A stretch of 9,832 bases of DNA. It comes from Deltaproteobacteria bacterium. Lineage in GTDB: Bacteria > Desulfobacterota > Desulfobacteria > Desulfobacterales > JAFDDL01. Below the pieces are notes generated by a model. It worked only from the letters and a program-made list of their open reading frames with translations. It had not been told where the DNA came from and did no database searches. The stretch spans positions 1-9,832 of the forward strand of contig JAFDDL010000099.1 of NCBI GenBank assembly GCA_019310865.1. The letters are read 5' to 3'. The translations under genes and the position numbers were made by a program. Shown here in pieces: positions 1 through 6,573 of the stretch (positions within the stretch are counted from its first letter, which is position 1; each line of letters begins with the position of its first letter).

Positions 1-66
1 GCGATTTTCGTTTGTATCAACATGATTAAATTAAAATCTCTTTTTCAGCTATGCTTGTAAGACAGA

Positions 67-456
67 TTAGGATATGTGGATGATGCCGGTAACATTCCGG
101 AAATGATGATCTTTTGAAAATAGCTTCAGCCCATGTTGAAGCGCTGTTGCGGCGATCCAGATATCATTCGTTGGAATTGGCGTTCCATTTTTTCTAAGGC
201 TGCTTACGATCTCAGCATAAAAATCTGCTGTGTTTTCATCTATATAATGGATTCTGACACGAGGTGAGTCCAGGAATTCATCCAACTCCTCCCTGTTTTG
301 CAGCTCCCTGGCACCTTTTTTGAATCCGGATAGGAGCTCTCCGATACTGATGGCGGAAATGGCGATTTCAGTTGCCTTTCGGAGCGTTTCAAGTACATCC
401 GGAGTCCCCCGAAGGGCGTGAGAGTAGATATTCGTGTCAATCAGCAGACGCTTCAT
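67..456 (-). CDS. vapC: PIN-domain toxin (VapC/FitB type ribonuclease)
   Basis: A 129-residue protein filling the usual length of a PIN toxin. The four acidic residues of the metal-dependent PIN nuclease site are visible: D7 in the LLIDTN start, E40 in the ISIGELL segment, D98 in NDIWIAA and D116 in SKDHHF. Members of this family cleave RNA (tRNA or rRNA sites in characterised VapCs) and are held inactive by a cognate antitoxin. Its ATG overlaps the stop codon of the upstream antitoxin gene by four bases (ATGA), the normal antitoxin-first arrangement, so the two are translationally coupled and share the promoter upstream of the antitoxin. The ending is TAA at 67-69. The family is clear from the sequence; the RNA target is not. 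Confidence 0.93.
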   Translation of the reverse strand: MKRLLIDTNIYSHALRGTPDVLETLRKATEIAISAISIGELLSGFKKGARELQNREELDEFLDSPRVRIHYIDENTADFYAEIVSSLRKNGTPIPTNDIWIAATALQHGLKLFSKDHHFRNVTGIIHIS

Positions 457-713
457 GTCCAGAGTTCCTCGTCTATTGTCCGTTCAGCGTCGATGGTTCC
501 CTGGATGAGATCGAACTCCTCTTGTGACCATCGGCCGAACAATTGGTCAAGATCATCATAGGTCCGGGTGAACTTTTTTTCCTTTTTTAAACCGAGTTGT
601 TTTCTTAACAACTCAACGACAACCAAGTTTACACTTTTCCCTTCAAGTTTTGCGGTTTCTTTTAGTTTTTGGGTCAGGTTTGAATCGATCCCCCTGACGG
701 TCATATTTTTCAT
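453..713 (-). CDS. vapB: Ribbon-helix-helix antitoxin (FitA/VapB type)
   Basis: An 86-residue antitoxin. The first 40 or so residues (MTVRGID, then two helices with LTQKLKETAKLEGKSV and VVELLRKQLGL) fit an Arc/MetJ-like ribbon-helix-helix DNA-binding domain. The acidic, tryptophan-containing tail (about residues 55-86) fits the flexible segment that blocks the PIN toxin. A strong ribosome site (GGGAGG) lies five bases before the ATG. The gene overlaps the PIN toxin by ATGA. The palindrome GATATCATA-G-TATGATATC just upstream is a natural operator for its own RHH dimer, so autoregulation is expected. Family assignment rests on pattern and context; no closer subfamily can be named. Confidence 0.88.
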   Translation of the reverse strand: MKNMTVRGIDSNLTQKLKETAKLEGKSVNLVVVELLRKQLGLKKEKKFTRTYDDLDQLFGRWSQEEFDLIQGTIDAERTIDEELWT

Positions 714-737
714 ATCAGCCTCCCACAGTCATAATTA

Positions 738-756
738 GATATCATAGTATGATATC
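738..756. promoter_or_regulatory. Perfect palindrome, probable antitoxin operator
   Basis: GATATCATA, a central G, then TATGATATC form a perfect 9+1+9 palindrome. A third copy of the half-site TATGATATC lies at 772-780, inside the promoter spacer. The palindrome would overlap the predicted transcription start. The arrangement fits cooperative binding by the RHH antitoxin with its toxin to repress the operon. The repeat is seen directly; the protein that binds it is inferred. Confidence 0.7.
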
Positions 757-787
757 AATGTGGAATCTTAATATGATATCACTTGAA

Positions 788-793
788 TGTCAA
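788..793 (-). promoter_or_regulatory. -35 box of the RHH antitoxin/PIN toxin promoter
   Basis: On the minus strand the perfect consensus TTGACA occurs here, followed after 17 bases by TAAGAT at 765-770, a reasonable sigma-70 -10 box. This places the transcription start near 757-760, about 45 bases before the antitoxin ATG. A half-site of the operator (772-780) lies inside the spacer. Confidence 0.65.
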
Positions 794-863
794 CTCGCAC
801 GACTGTGGTTCCCGAAAATACACAAAAGCAACCAAGGCATTAAACGCCAACCTTAAAAAGATC

Positions 864-892
864 TTGACATTATGACCTCTTATGTGTACATT
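864..892 (+). promoter_or_regulatory. Sigma-70-like promoter of the Phd antitoxin/PIN toxin pair
   Basis: TTGACA at 864-869 is followed after 17 bases by TACATT at 887-892. The predicted start, near 899, is about 30 bases before the antitoxin ATG. Its -10 box is embedded in an inverted repeat, so it is probably repressed by the antitoxin. Confidence 0.65.
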
Positions 893-902
893 TTAGCGTA
901 CA
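885..902. promoter_or_regulatory. Inverted repeat TGTAC-N8-GTACA, probable Phd-type operator
   Basis: TGTAC at 885-889 and GTACA at 898-902 form a dyad that covers the -10 box and the likely transcription start of the plus-strand toxin-antitoxin pair. Phd/YefM antitoxins classically bind such short dyads at their own promoters. It shares no sequence with the palindrome used by the neighbouring minus-strand pair, so the two modules are probably controlled independently. Confidence 0.55.
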
Positions 903-927
903 TATGGCTTAACTTGGAGGCATTTAT

Positions 928-1161
928 ATGAAAACAATTTCATTCACGGATTTTCGTAAAAAGGCATCAGGCTTCATAACCGAGGTTGAACATGGAGAAA
1001 CGCTCATCCTTTTACGACGTGGGAAGCCCGTGGCAGAGATAATCCCGTTTTCCGACAGGCTACAAAGGACACCTGCCTGGAAAAAGCCTGGTATTCGCCT
1101 AAAGTTGCAGGGAAGCGATCTTTCGTCCGCCATTTTGGAAGACCGAGAAGAAACGATATGA
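928..1161 (+). CDS. Phd/YefM-family antitoxin
   Basis: A 77-residue protein with the Phd/YefM signature: MKTISFTDFRKKASGFI at the start, then HGETLILLRRGKPVAEIIP, the usual 'G-x-P-V-A-x-I' strand. The last 30 residues (RTPAWKKPG onward) are variable and probably the toxin-binding tail. The ATG at 928 is preceded by GGAGG at 916-920 with a 7-base spacing. Its stop overlaps the toxin start by ATGA. This antitoxin type is often paired with PIN toxins. It is expected to bind its own promoter, where a TGTAC/GTACA dyad is seen. A minus-strand open frame over this region (924-1133) is a shadow. Confidence 0.9.
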   Translation: MKTISFTDFRKKASGFITEVEHGETLILLRRGKPVAEIIPFSDRLQRTPAWKKPGIRLKLQGSDLSSAILEDREETI

Positions 1162-1586
1162 AATTATTAGTTGATTCGTCAGCATTTGCAAAAAGATATG
1201 TACAGGAGTATGGAAGTGAAGAGATTGATGTTCTTCTCCAACGCGCCTCAGAGTTGGCGCTTTGCATCATTTTGGTGCCTGAAATAATCTCAGGGCTTAA
1301 CCGACGACTGCGAGAACGAATTTTGTCGACCAATAACTATCGGAAGTTAAAAACGCAACTGATAGAAGATGTCCATGATGCGACTGTCATTCAGATAACC
1401 CCGGCTGTAATTTCTCATTCAGTGAAACTGCTGGAGAACAATGTTTTACGAGCAATGGATTCTTTTCATGTCGCTTCTGCATTGGAATGGCAAACAGATC
1501 TTTTTGTAACAGCAGATAAAAGACAGTTAATGGCTGCAAAAAATGCTGGTCTTCCGACCAAATTCATAGGCCAAGAAAAGGCTTGA
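1158..1586 (+). CDS. vapC: PIN-domain toxin (VapC-like ribonuclease)
   Basis: A 142-residue PIN protein of the lineage beginning LLVDSSAFAKRY. The acidic site residues are visible as D6, E42 in VPEIISGLNR, D101 in RAMDSFHVASA and D120 in VTADKRQ. It differs clearly in sequence from the PIN toxin at 67-456, so the two are not a recent duplication. It is coupled to the Phd-like antitoxin by a 4-base overlap. Its stop (TGA, 1584-1586) lies only eight bases from the end of the convergent 2Fe-2S subunit gene, and no hairpin terminator is visible between them. Toxin action on RNA is family knowledge; the target is unknown. Confidence 0.92.
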   Translation: MKLLVDSSAFAKRYVQEYGSEEIDVLLQRASELALCIILVPEIISGLNRRLRERILSTNNYRKLKTQLIEDVHDATVIQITPAVISHSVKLLENNVLRAMDSFHVASALEWQTDLFVTADKRQLMAAKNAGLPTKFIGQEKA

Positions 1587-1594
1587 CTTGCCGC

Positions 1595-2065
1595 TTATTT
1601 TGTTTTCACCTCCAGCTTATTCGACGCGTTGAGAACGGATCTGATGATGTGTGGATACGCACCGCAGCGGCACACATGCCCAATGAGCGCCTCTGACACC
1701 TCTTCGGCATTGGGCTTCGGGTTTTTCTACAGAAATGCTTTGCTGCTCAAAATAACGCCAGGGGTGCAAAATCCGCACTGGAATCCCTGCTCTTCTATAA
1801 ATGCCTCCTGGATCGGGTGGAGCTTTTCGTCTGTGCCAAGTCCTTCTATGGTGGTTATTTCCTTACCCTCGGTTTGCAGAGCCAGCATCAGGCAGGAAGT
1901 CACCGGTTTTCCATCCAGCAACACCGTGCAGGAGCCGCACTCCCCCTCCCCGCAGGAAACGCGGACACCAATGAGCCCCAGCTTATTTCTCAACACCTCT
2001 GACAGCATTTCATGGGGTTTTACCTCAAGCTCGTAAAGTTGGCCATTTACGTTTAATACGGTCAT
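1595..2065 (-). CDS. 2Fe-2S subunit of a xanthine-dehydrogenase-family molybdenum hydroxylase, interrupted by an in-frame amber codon
   Basis: The frame covers 157 codons including stops, close to the usual size of CoxS/XdhC-type small subunits. It has the plant-type ferredoxin cluster (C38, C43, C46, then C58) and the first half of the second cluster (C97, C100 in QCGFCTPG). At codon 113 the frame meets TAG (1727-1729). It then continues for 43 codons with unmistakable family sequence, KNPKPNAEEVSEAL followed by C132-R-C134 in HVCRCGAYPHII, to a TAA at 1595-1597. The protein would pass electrons from the Mo centre to FAD. Stopping at the amber gives 112 residues without C132/C134, so one cluster could not be built. 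The ATG overlaps the stop of the FAD-subunit gene (ATGA). The gene is either a recent nonsense mutant, carries a sequence error, or is read through. Confidence 0.85.
1727..1729 (-). other. In-frame TAG codon inside the 2Fe-2S subunit gene
   Basis: The codon lies between SSKAFL and KNPKP. In family members as I know them, this position, after SAKALL and before the NPNP segment, usually holds D or E. A single base change from GAG (or CAG/AAG) would give TAG. No frameshift is needed, because the conserved downstream motif is in the same frame. TAG also serves as the ordinary stop of two other genes in this cluster (5295-5297 and 7501-7503), which argues against efficient general amber suppression. 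Confidence 0.9.
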
Positions 2066-2946
2066 GATATACTCCCTGCAAATTTTTGTGTTATTTCCTC
2101 AATGGATCGCCGCACCAGGACTCTGCTCATTTCTTTTCGATAGGACGCCGATGCCCGGATGTCGGTGATGGGTTTTGCATCCGATGCGGCCTGAGTGCTC
2201 ACTTTTTCCATCAGATCCTTGTCAATTTTAGAAATCTCCACACCCAAAAGCATCTTTTCAGCCAATCGAGACCGGATGGGCACCGGGGCCACGGCCCCCA
2301 TGGCAATTGCGGCGTCCGAAACGACCCCGCCGTCGTCAACACCTAAGGAAACCGCTGTGTTGACCTGGGCAAGATCAACACCCGTTCTGCCGACCCGCCC
2401 GAATGAGGCCTTGGTCTTTATCGTCGGAACCGGGACGCGTATTTCCATTAGCATCTCGTTTTCAGCTAATACCGTTTGATTGACGCCTTTAAAAAAATCT
2501 TCCATGGGAACATCTTTTTCCCCGGACAGTCCCAGTATCCGGGCCTTGGCATTGAGCGCCACCAAGATGACGGACATATCCGCGGCCGGTGACGCGTGGC
2601 ACACATTCCCGCCGACTGTCGCATAATTCCGGGTTTGAGGCGTACACATTTTCCGTGCGCCATCACTCAGACAAGCCGCCGGGCTGTTATCCGGGCCGGC
2701 ATGTTCAATCGCGGCAAGAGTGGTCAGGGTTCCGATTCGCAAGATGTTTTCCGAATTTTCCATGAAATTCAAAGCATCTATAAATGTCAGATCAATAAGA
2801 TACTTGAGGTCGGCTCCCCCCCTTCGCCATAAAAGCAGTAAATCCGTACCGCCGGCCAGATACCTGGCCTTCGGACCATATTTCGCCTTGACCTCACAGG
2901 CTTCCATGGGGCTTTCAGGTCTCAAATATTCAATGTTTTTATTCAT
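2062..2946 (-). CDS. FAD-binding subunit of a xanthine-dehydrogenase-family molybdenum hydroxylase
   Basis: A 294-residue medium subunit of the CoxM/XdhB type. The two FAD-contacting loops are visible: YLAGGTDLL (A31-D35) and TVGGNVCHASPAAD (from T110), preceded by the usual 'PQxRN' segment (CTPQTRN). The C-terminal part (about 180-290) matches the CO-dehydrogenase flavoprotein C-terminal domain, with AIAMGAVAPVPIRS and the closing RVLVRRSIEEI. It takes electrons from the 2Fe-2S subunit and passes them to an acceptor not identifiable here. No extra cysteine cluster is seen, unlike the 4Fe-4S-bearing flavin subunit of 4-hydroxybenzoyl-CoA reductase. Both ends overlap their neighbours by ATGA, so the three subunits should be made in step. 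Confidence 0.93.
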   Translation of the reverse strand: MNKNIEYLRPESPMEACEVKAKYGPKARYLAGGTDLLLLWRRGGADLKYLIDLTFIDALNFMENSENILRIGTLTTLAAIEHAGPDNSPAACLSDGARKMCTPQTRNYATVGGNVCHASPAADMSVILVALNAKARILGLSGEKDVPMEDFFKGVNQTVLAENEMLMEIRVPVPTIKTKASFGRVGRTGVDLAQVNTAVSLGVDDGGVVSDAAIAMGAVAPVPIRSRLAEKMLLGVEISKIDKDLMEKVSTQAASDAKPITDIRASASYRKEMSRVLVRRSIEEITQKFAGSIS

Positions 2947-5279
2947 ATTTTCCTCAATGCTTTCAACACCCTTTCGGGTGTCATTGGGATATCGATCCGT
3001 ACGCCGACTGCATTATAGACAGCCTGGGCAATTGCCGGAACCGGTGCGGCGATGGGGGTTTCGCCGGCTGAACGTGCCCCAAACGGGCCCACCGGATCGT
3101 ACGATTCTGCAAAAATCATTCTGGGTTGTGCCGGAAAATCAACAGACCGCAACACCTTGTAGTCCAGCAAATTGGCATTCATCACTTTTCCGCTGGTTTC
3201 ATCAAACACCAACTCTTCGCAAATCGAAAAGCCCGCCCCCGCGATCGCCCCACCAATAATCTGGTTTTCCAGTATCTTCGGATTCACAACCGTACCACTG
3301 TCCTGTGTTGCCACGTAGTCAAGGAGTCGAATCTCACCGGTATCTACATCCACTTCCAGGTCAACGAAATGAGCGGCAAAATGCCTTGCGAAAGCCATGG
3401 ATGGCGGCATGGGGTGCGACGATCTGCCTGTTATGCTGTCAAGGGGACTGAGCGCATCGGCTCGATAACTGGTCATAATTTCCGGGATCGAAACCGTGTT
3501 TTCGGGTACATCGTTCAAAAAAACCACGCCGTCTTTGACGTCCAGCTTTGAAGGATCGGTGTCGAAAAAATCTCTGGCCGCCAGCTCCAAAAGCTGGTTT
3601 TTTGCATCCAGGCAGGCACTCCATGTCGCAAATCCGCTCCGGTAGGTCGTATTGCTGGCAATTGAACCATGGCTCCACGGGCATGCATCCGTATCGCCGG
3701 TCTCTATTTCGATTTTATCGATTGCAATTCCCAGCGTTTCGGATGCAATTTGCGACTGCGTCGTTTCTCCTCCGGAGCCCATCCGACCGATCGTGATATT
3801 AAGTTTTGCACTCCCGTCTTTTAAAATAGTTACGATGGCAGCGGTATTGCCCTCCATTTCCGTCCCACAGTAATGGATCGCCGTGCCGACACCGATTGCA
3901 CGGCGTTTGGGGCCGTCTGCATGATACGGTGTGCGCCACCCCTTCCATTTGTCTTTCCACCCGATGGCCACCGCCCCTTTTTCCAGGATCCCTTTGGTTT
4001 CCCCGCTTGAAAGGTGAAACAGCTCAGGCCACGTTTCTTTCATATCCTCACGTATATAATTTTTGTATTCCGCTTCACTGCATTTCATGAATTTGAGGGA
4101 CGAGCGTTTTCTGAGCGGATCGCCGGATCGGATCTGATTCTTGAGCCTGAATTTCACGGGATCCATATTCACTTTTTCCGCCAGCATGTCGGCCAGTCGC
4201 TCCACACAAGCCCCGGTGGTTACATCCCCAACCCCCCGCATGCAGCCGGCGGTAACCAAATTGGTTGAAACACCTTGACAGGCGTATTTCCCGTGAGGCG
4301 CTTTGCCCCACAGATCGATGGCACAACCGCCCACGTCGATTTTAACGCCGTAGGCGCCATTGTCCATGCGATGGTCGACATCGATGAACGTTAAGCTGCC
4401 ATCATTTGTGCATCCCATTCGCCCGCGGGTTCTTTCCAGGTGGCGTCTTTTGACCGTGCCCATGCACTCTTCGTTGTCGAGCTCTATTTTCACGGGTTTT
4501 TTTACTTTTTGGGCCAGAAGTATCGCGATCATCATAAAATTATTGCTCCACCACTGTCCAAAGGAGCACCCGGAAGGAAGCCCGATCACCCGGACCTTAT
4601 TTCCCGGCATTGCATACCCTTCGCAAACGGCGTCTTTTAACTCGGACGGGGTTTGGGTGGACGTCCACAACGTCACCTTATCTCCCTCCCACTGGGCAAT
4701 AGCAGCGTTGCGTCCCAACGGCGCATATTGCTGGCTTCCAAAATTCATGCTCGTTTCAACGATTAAATCCGATTCTTTTTCCCCTTGTGTCAAGTCGCCC
4801 CATTCATGCAGCACCGGATCACGCACATTTCCCTCTGATCGAACTTTGGGGGCATTTTCAGACATGGCCGCTTCCGGATCGAAAACGGCAGGCAATTCTT
4901 CATATGCAACGTCAATAAGCGCCAGTGCGGTTTGTGCAATATCGCAGCTGGTGGCGGCAACGGCGGCCACTTCATCGCCCACGAACCGGACGATTCCATC
5001 GAAAATATGGCCCCTATAATTATACCAGCACCCGTTCCAATCCAGGTCCGGTGCATCTTCATGGGTGACGACTCCCAAAACACCGGGAAGCGCCTCTGCT
5101 TTTGACGTGTCAATTTTCAATATCTTCGCATGCGGGTGCAGGCTTCTCAAGATCTTTCCATACACCATGCCTTGGACCGCAAAATCAACGGCGTACGTTA
5201 ATGTTCCGGTAACTTTTTCCCTGGCGTCTTTGGCAGGAATCCCTTTCCCGACAACCGATAGTTCTCTATGTTTGTGCAC
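2943..5279 (-). CDS. Molybdopterin-binding large subunit of a xanthine-dehydrogenase-family hydroxylase
   Basis: A 778-residue catalytic subunit, full length for stand-alone XdhA/CoxL-type proteins. The N-terminal a/b-hammerhead domain is recognised from VGKGIPAKDAREKVTG and the VGDEVAAVAA segment. The C-terminal part carries the Mo-site base glutamate, E740 in ARSAGETPI, followed by PVPAIAQAVYNAVG. Two canonical cofactor loops are altered: the usual GGGFGGK appears as SGCSFGQW (about 237-243) and MRGFG as MRGVG (347-351). The loop GSGGETTQSQ (501-510) fits the glutamine-bearing cofactor contact. The start is GTG, with GAGGA six to seven bases upstream; no better start is visible. The enzyme should hydroxylate a carbon in a heterocycle or aldehyde using water. 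The altered loops make true xanthine dehydrogenase uncertain. It begins 15 bases after the carbamoylase gene. Confidence 0.93.
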   Translation of the reverse strand: MHKHRELSVVGKGIPAKDAREKVTGTLTYAVDFAVQGMVYGKILRSLHPHAKILKIDTSKAEALPGVLGVVTHEDAPDLDWNGCWYNYRGHIFDGIVRFVGDEVAAVAATSCDIAQTALALIDVAYEELPAVFDPEAAMSENAPKVRSEGNVRDPVLHEWGDLTQGEKESDLIVETSMNFGSQQYAPLGRNAAIAQWEGDKVTLWTSTQTPSELKDAVCEGYAMPGNKVRVIGLPSGCSFGQWWSNNFMMIAILLAQKVKKPVKIELDNEECMGTVKRRHLERTRGRMGCTNDGSLTFIDVDHRMDNGAYGVKIDVGGCAIDLWGKAPHGKYACQGVSTNLVTAGCMRGVGDVTTGACVERLADMLAEKVNMDPVKFRLKNQIRSGDPLRKRSSLKFMKCSEAEYKNYIREDMKETWPELFHLSSGETKGILEKGAVAIGWKDKWKGWRTPYHADGPKRRAIGVGTAIHYCGTEMEGNTAAIVTILKDGSAKLNITIGRMGSGGETTQSQIASETLGIAIDKIEIETGDTDACPWSHGSIASNTTYRSGFATWSACLDAKNQLLELAARDFFDTDPSKLDVKDGVVFLNDVPENTVSIPEIMTSYRADALSPLDSITGRSSHPMPPSMAFARHFAAHFVDLEVDVDTGEIRLLDYVATQDSGTVVNPKILENQIIGGAIAGAGFSICEELVFDETSGKVMNANLLDYKVLRSVDFPAQPRMIFAESYDPVGPFGARSAGETPIAAPVPAIAQAVYNAVGVRIDIPMTPERVLKALRKI

Positions 5280-5294
5280 GGAAGTTCCTCACTT

Positions 5295-6539
5295 CTACAT
5301 TGTGTGTAAGATGGCATGTAGCAGCACATTGCAACCGGTTTCCGCATCTGCCTTCGTGATGCTCTCGGCTTCGTTGTGGCTCAGACCGTCCTTGCAGGGT
5401 ACGAATATCATGCCGGTGGGCGCCACCTTTGAAATATAGACCGCATCATGGCCCGCTCCGCTGATGATATCCATGGCATCTATTCCCAGTTGATCAACGG
5501 CCTTTTTTACTGCCTGTATGCAATCCGGTGCGAATGCCACCGGTTTCGAATACAATTTTTCATCGACGCGGCCCACAAGACCCAGGCGGCTGCATTCGGT
5601 ATGAACAATTCGGCGTATCTCAGCATCCATCTGCTCCAATGCCTCTGTGTCCGGGTGGCGCAAATCGATGGAGATGGTCAACCGGCCCGGTACCGTATTG
5701 GTCACGCCCGGATCGGCTTTGAAACTGCCAAAGGTGATGCGGGCATGGGGTGAAAAACGATGGGCTACTTGGTAGAGCTGCGGCAGGATGGCCCCGGCGC
5801 CCATCACCGGATCGGTTCGCCGGTCCATGGGGGTGGTACCGGCATGGGCTGGTTTGCCGTGAATCACCAGATCGTACCAGCGCATGCCCTGGACCCCGGT
5901 AACGACACCGATGGATTTCCCGGCTGCTTCCAAAACCGGCCCCTGTTCGATGTGCAGCTCGAAATTCACCGCGATGGGTCGTTGCCCCACCGGTTGGTTC
6001 CCGGCGTAACCAATCCGGTTCAACTCATCGCCGATGGTTCGATTTTCATTGTCGGCCCGGCTGAGTCCGTATGCCAGGTCGAATACACCGGCAAACACCC
6101 CCGAGGCCACCATGGGCGGGGCAAACCGGGCACCCTCCTCGTTGGTCCAGGAAGCCACCGCCACGGGCCGATTTGTTACAATTTCACTGTCATTGAGGGT
6201 TTCAATGATTTCAAGTCCCGCCAGAACCCCGTAGACACCGTCGAACTTGCCCCCGGTGGGCTGGCTGTCCAGATGGCTGCCGGCCAGGACCGGCGGCAAA
6301 TCATTATTTTCGCCGGGACGTTGCGCGAAGATATTGCCCATCTGGTCGATGTCGATCTCACATCCCGCCGCCCGGCACCAGTGAACAAATAGATCACGGC
6401 CGGCCTTGTCCGCGTCGGTCAGGGCCACGCGACACACCCCGCCGTTGGCGGTGGCGCCGATTTTCGCCATTTCCATCAGGCGGTGCCAGAAGCGGTTACC
6501 ATTGATACGCAGGCTTTCTTTTTTAGCTGTTTGGGTCAT
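5295..6539 (-). CDS. M20-family N-carbamoyl-L-amino acid hydrolase / allantoate amidohydrolase
   Basis: A 414-residue amidase of the HyuC/AllC/beta-ureidopropionase group, normal length. The di-metal ligands are all visible: H89 in GSHLDSQ, D100 in GKFDGVYGVL, E135 in NEEGARF, H196 in ELHIEQG and H388 in LSHNEAE. The lid/dimerisation domain (about 215-330) has the usual start GMRWYDLVIHGKPAHAGTTPM. These enzymes hydrolyse ureido acids (N-carbamoyl amino acids, ureidopropionate, allantoate) to amine, CO2 and ammonia in the cytoplasm. The sequence alone does not separate these substrates. A GAGGAG site precedes the ATG by nine bases. The gene lies 34 bases after the imidase-like gene and ends in TAG, with TGA two codons later as a backup stop. 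The neighbouring deiminase-like gene could supply its ureido substrate. Confidence 0.92.
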   Translation of the reverse strand: MTQTAKKESLRINGNRFWHRLMEMAKIGATANGGVCRVALTDADKAGRDLFVHWCRAAGCEIDIDQMGNIFAQRPGENNDLPPVLAGSHLDSQPTGGKFDGVYGVLAGLEIIETLNDSEIVTNRPVAVASWTNEEGARFAPPMVASGVFAGVFDLAYGLSRADNENRTIGDELNRIGYAGNQPVGQRPIAVNFELHIEQGPVLEAAGKSIGVVTGVQGMRWYDLVIHGKPAHAGTTPMDRRTDPVMGAGAILPQLYQVAHRFSPHARITFGSFKADPGVTNTVPGRLTISIDLRHPDTEALEQMDAEIRRIVHTECSRLGLVGRVDEKLYSKPVAFAPDCIQAVKKAVDQLGIDAMDIISGAGHDAVYISKVAPTGMIFVPCKDGLSHNEAESITKADAETGCNVLLHAILHTM

Positions 6540-6573
6540 TTACGAATTCTCCTCGGCAATACTAATTTCATAG

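Noticed and set aside
1595..1726. Reading the segment after the amber codon as a separate small gene
   Set aside because: It is the exact in-frame continuation of the 2Fe-2S subunit with no ribosome site of its own; it is the second part of one gene.
4360..5019. A 219-codon plus-strand open frame inside the Mo large subunit gene
   Set aside because: It lies wholly opposite a conserved catalytic gene, is rich in low-information Ser/Pro stretches and has no ribosome site logic; it is a shadow frame.
2943..5279. A selenocysteine (in-frame TGA) site in the Mo hydroxylase
   Set aside because: The large subunit frame is continuous without internal TGA, and the only internal stop among the subunits is TAG, not TGA.
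5760..6392. A 210-codon plus-strand open frame opposite the carbamoylase gene
   Set aside because: It is antisense to a full-length M20 hydrolase with all metal ligands; no independent support.
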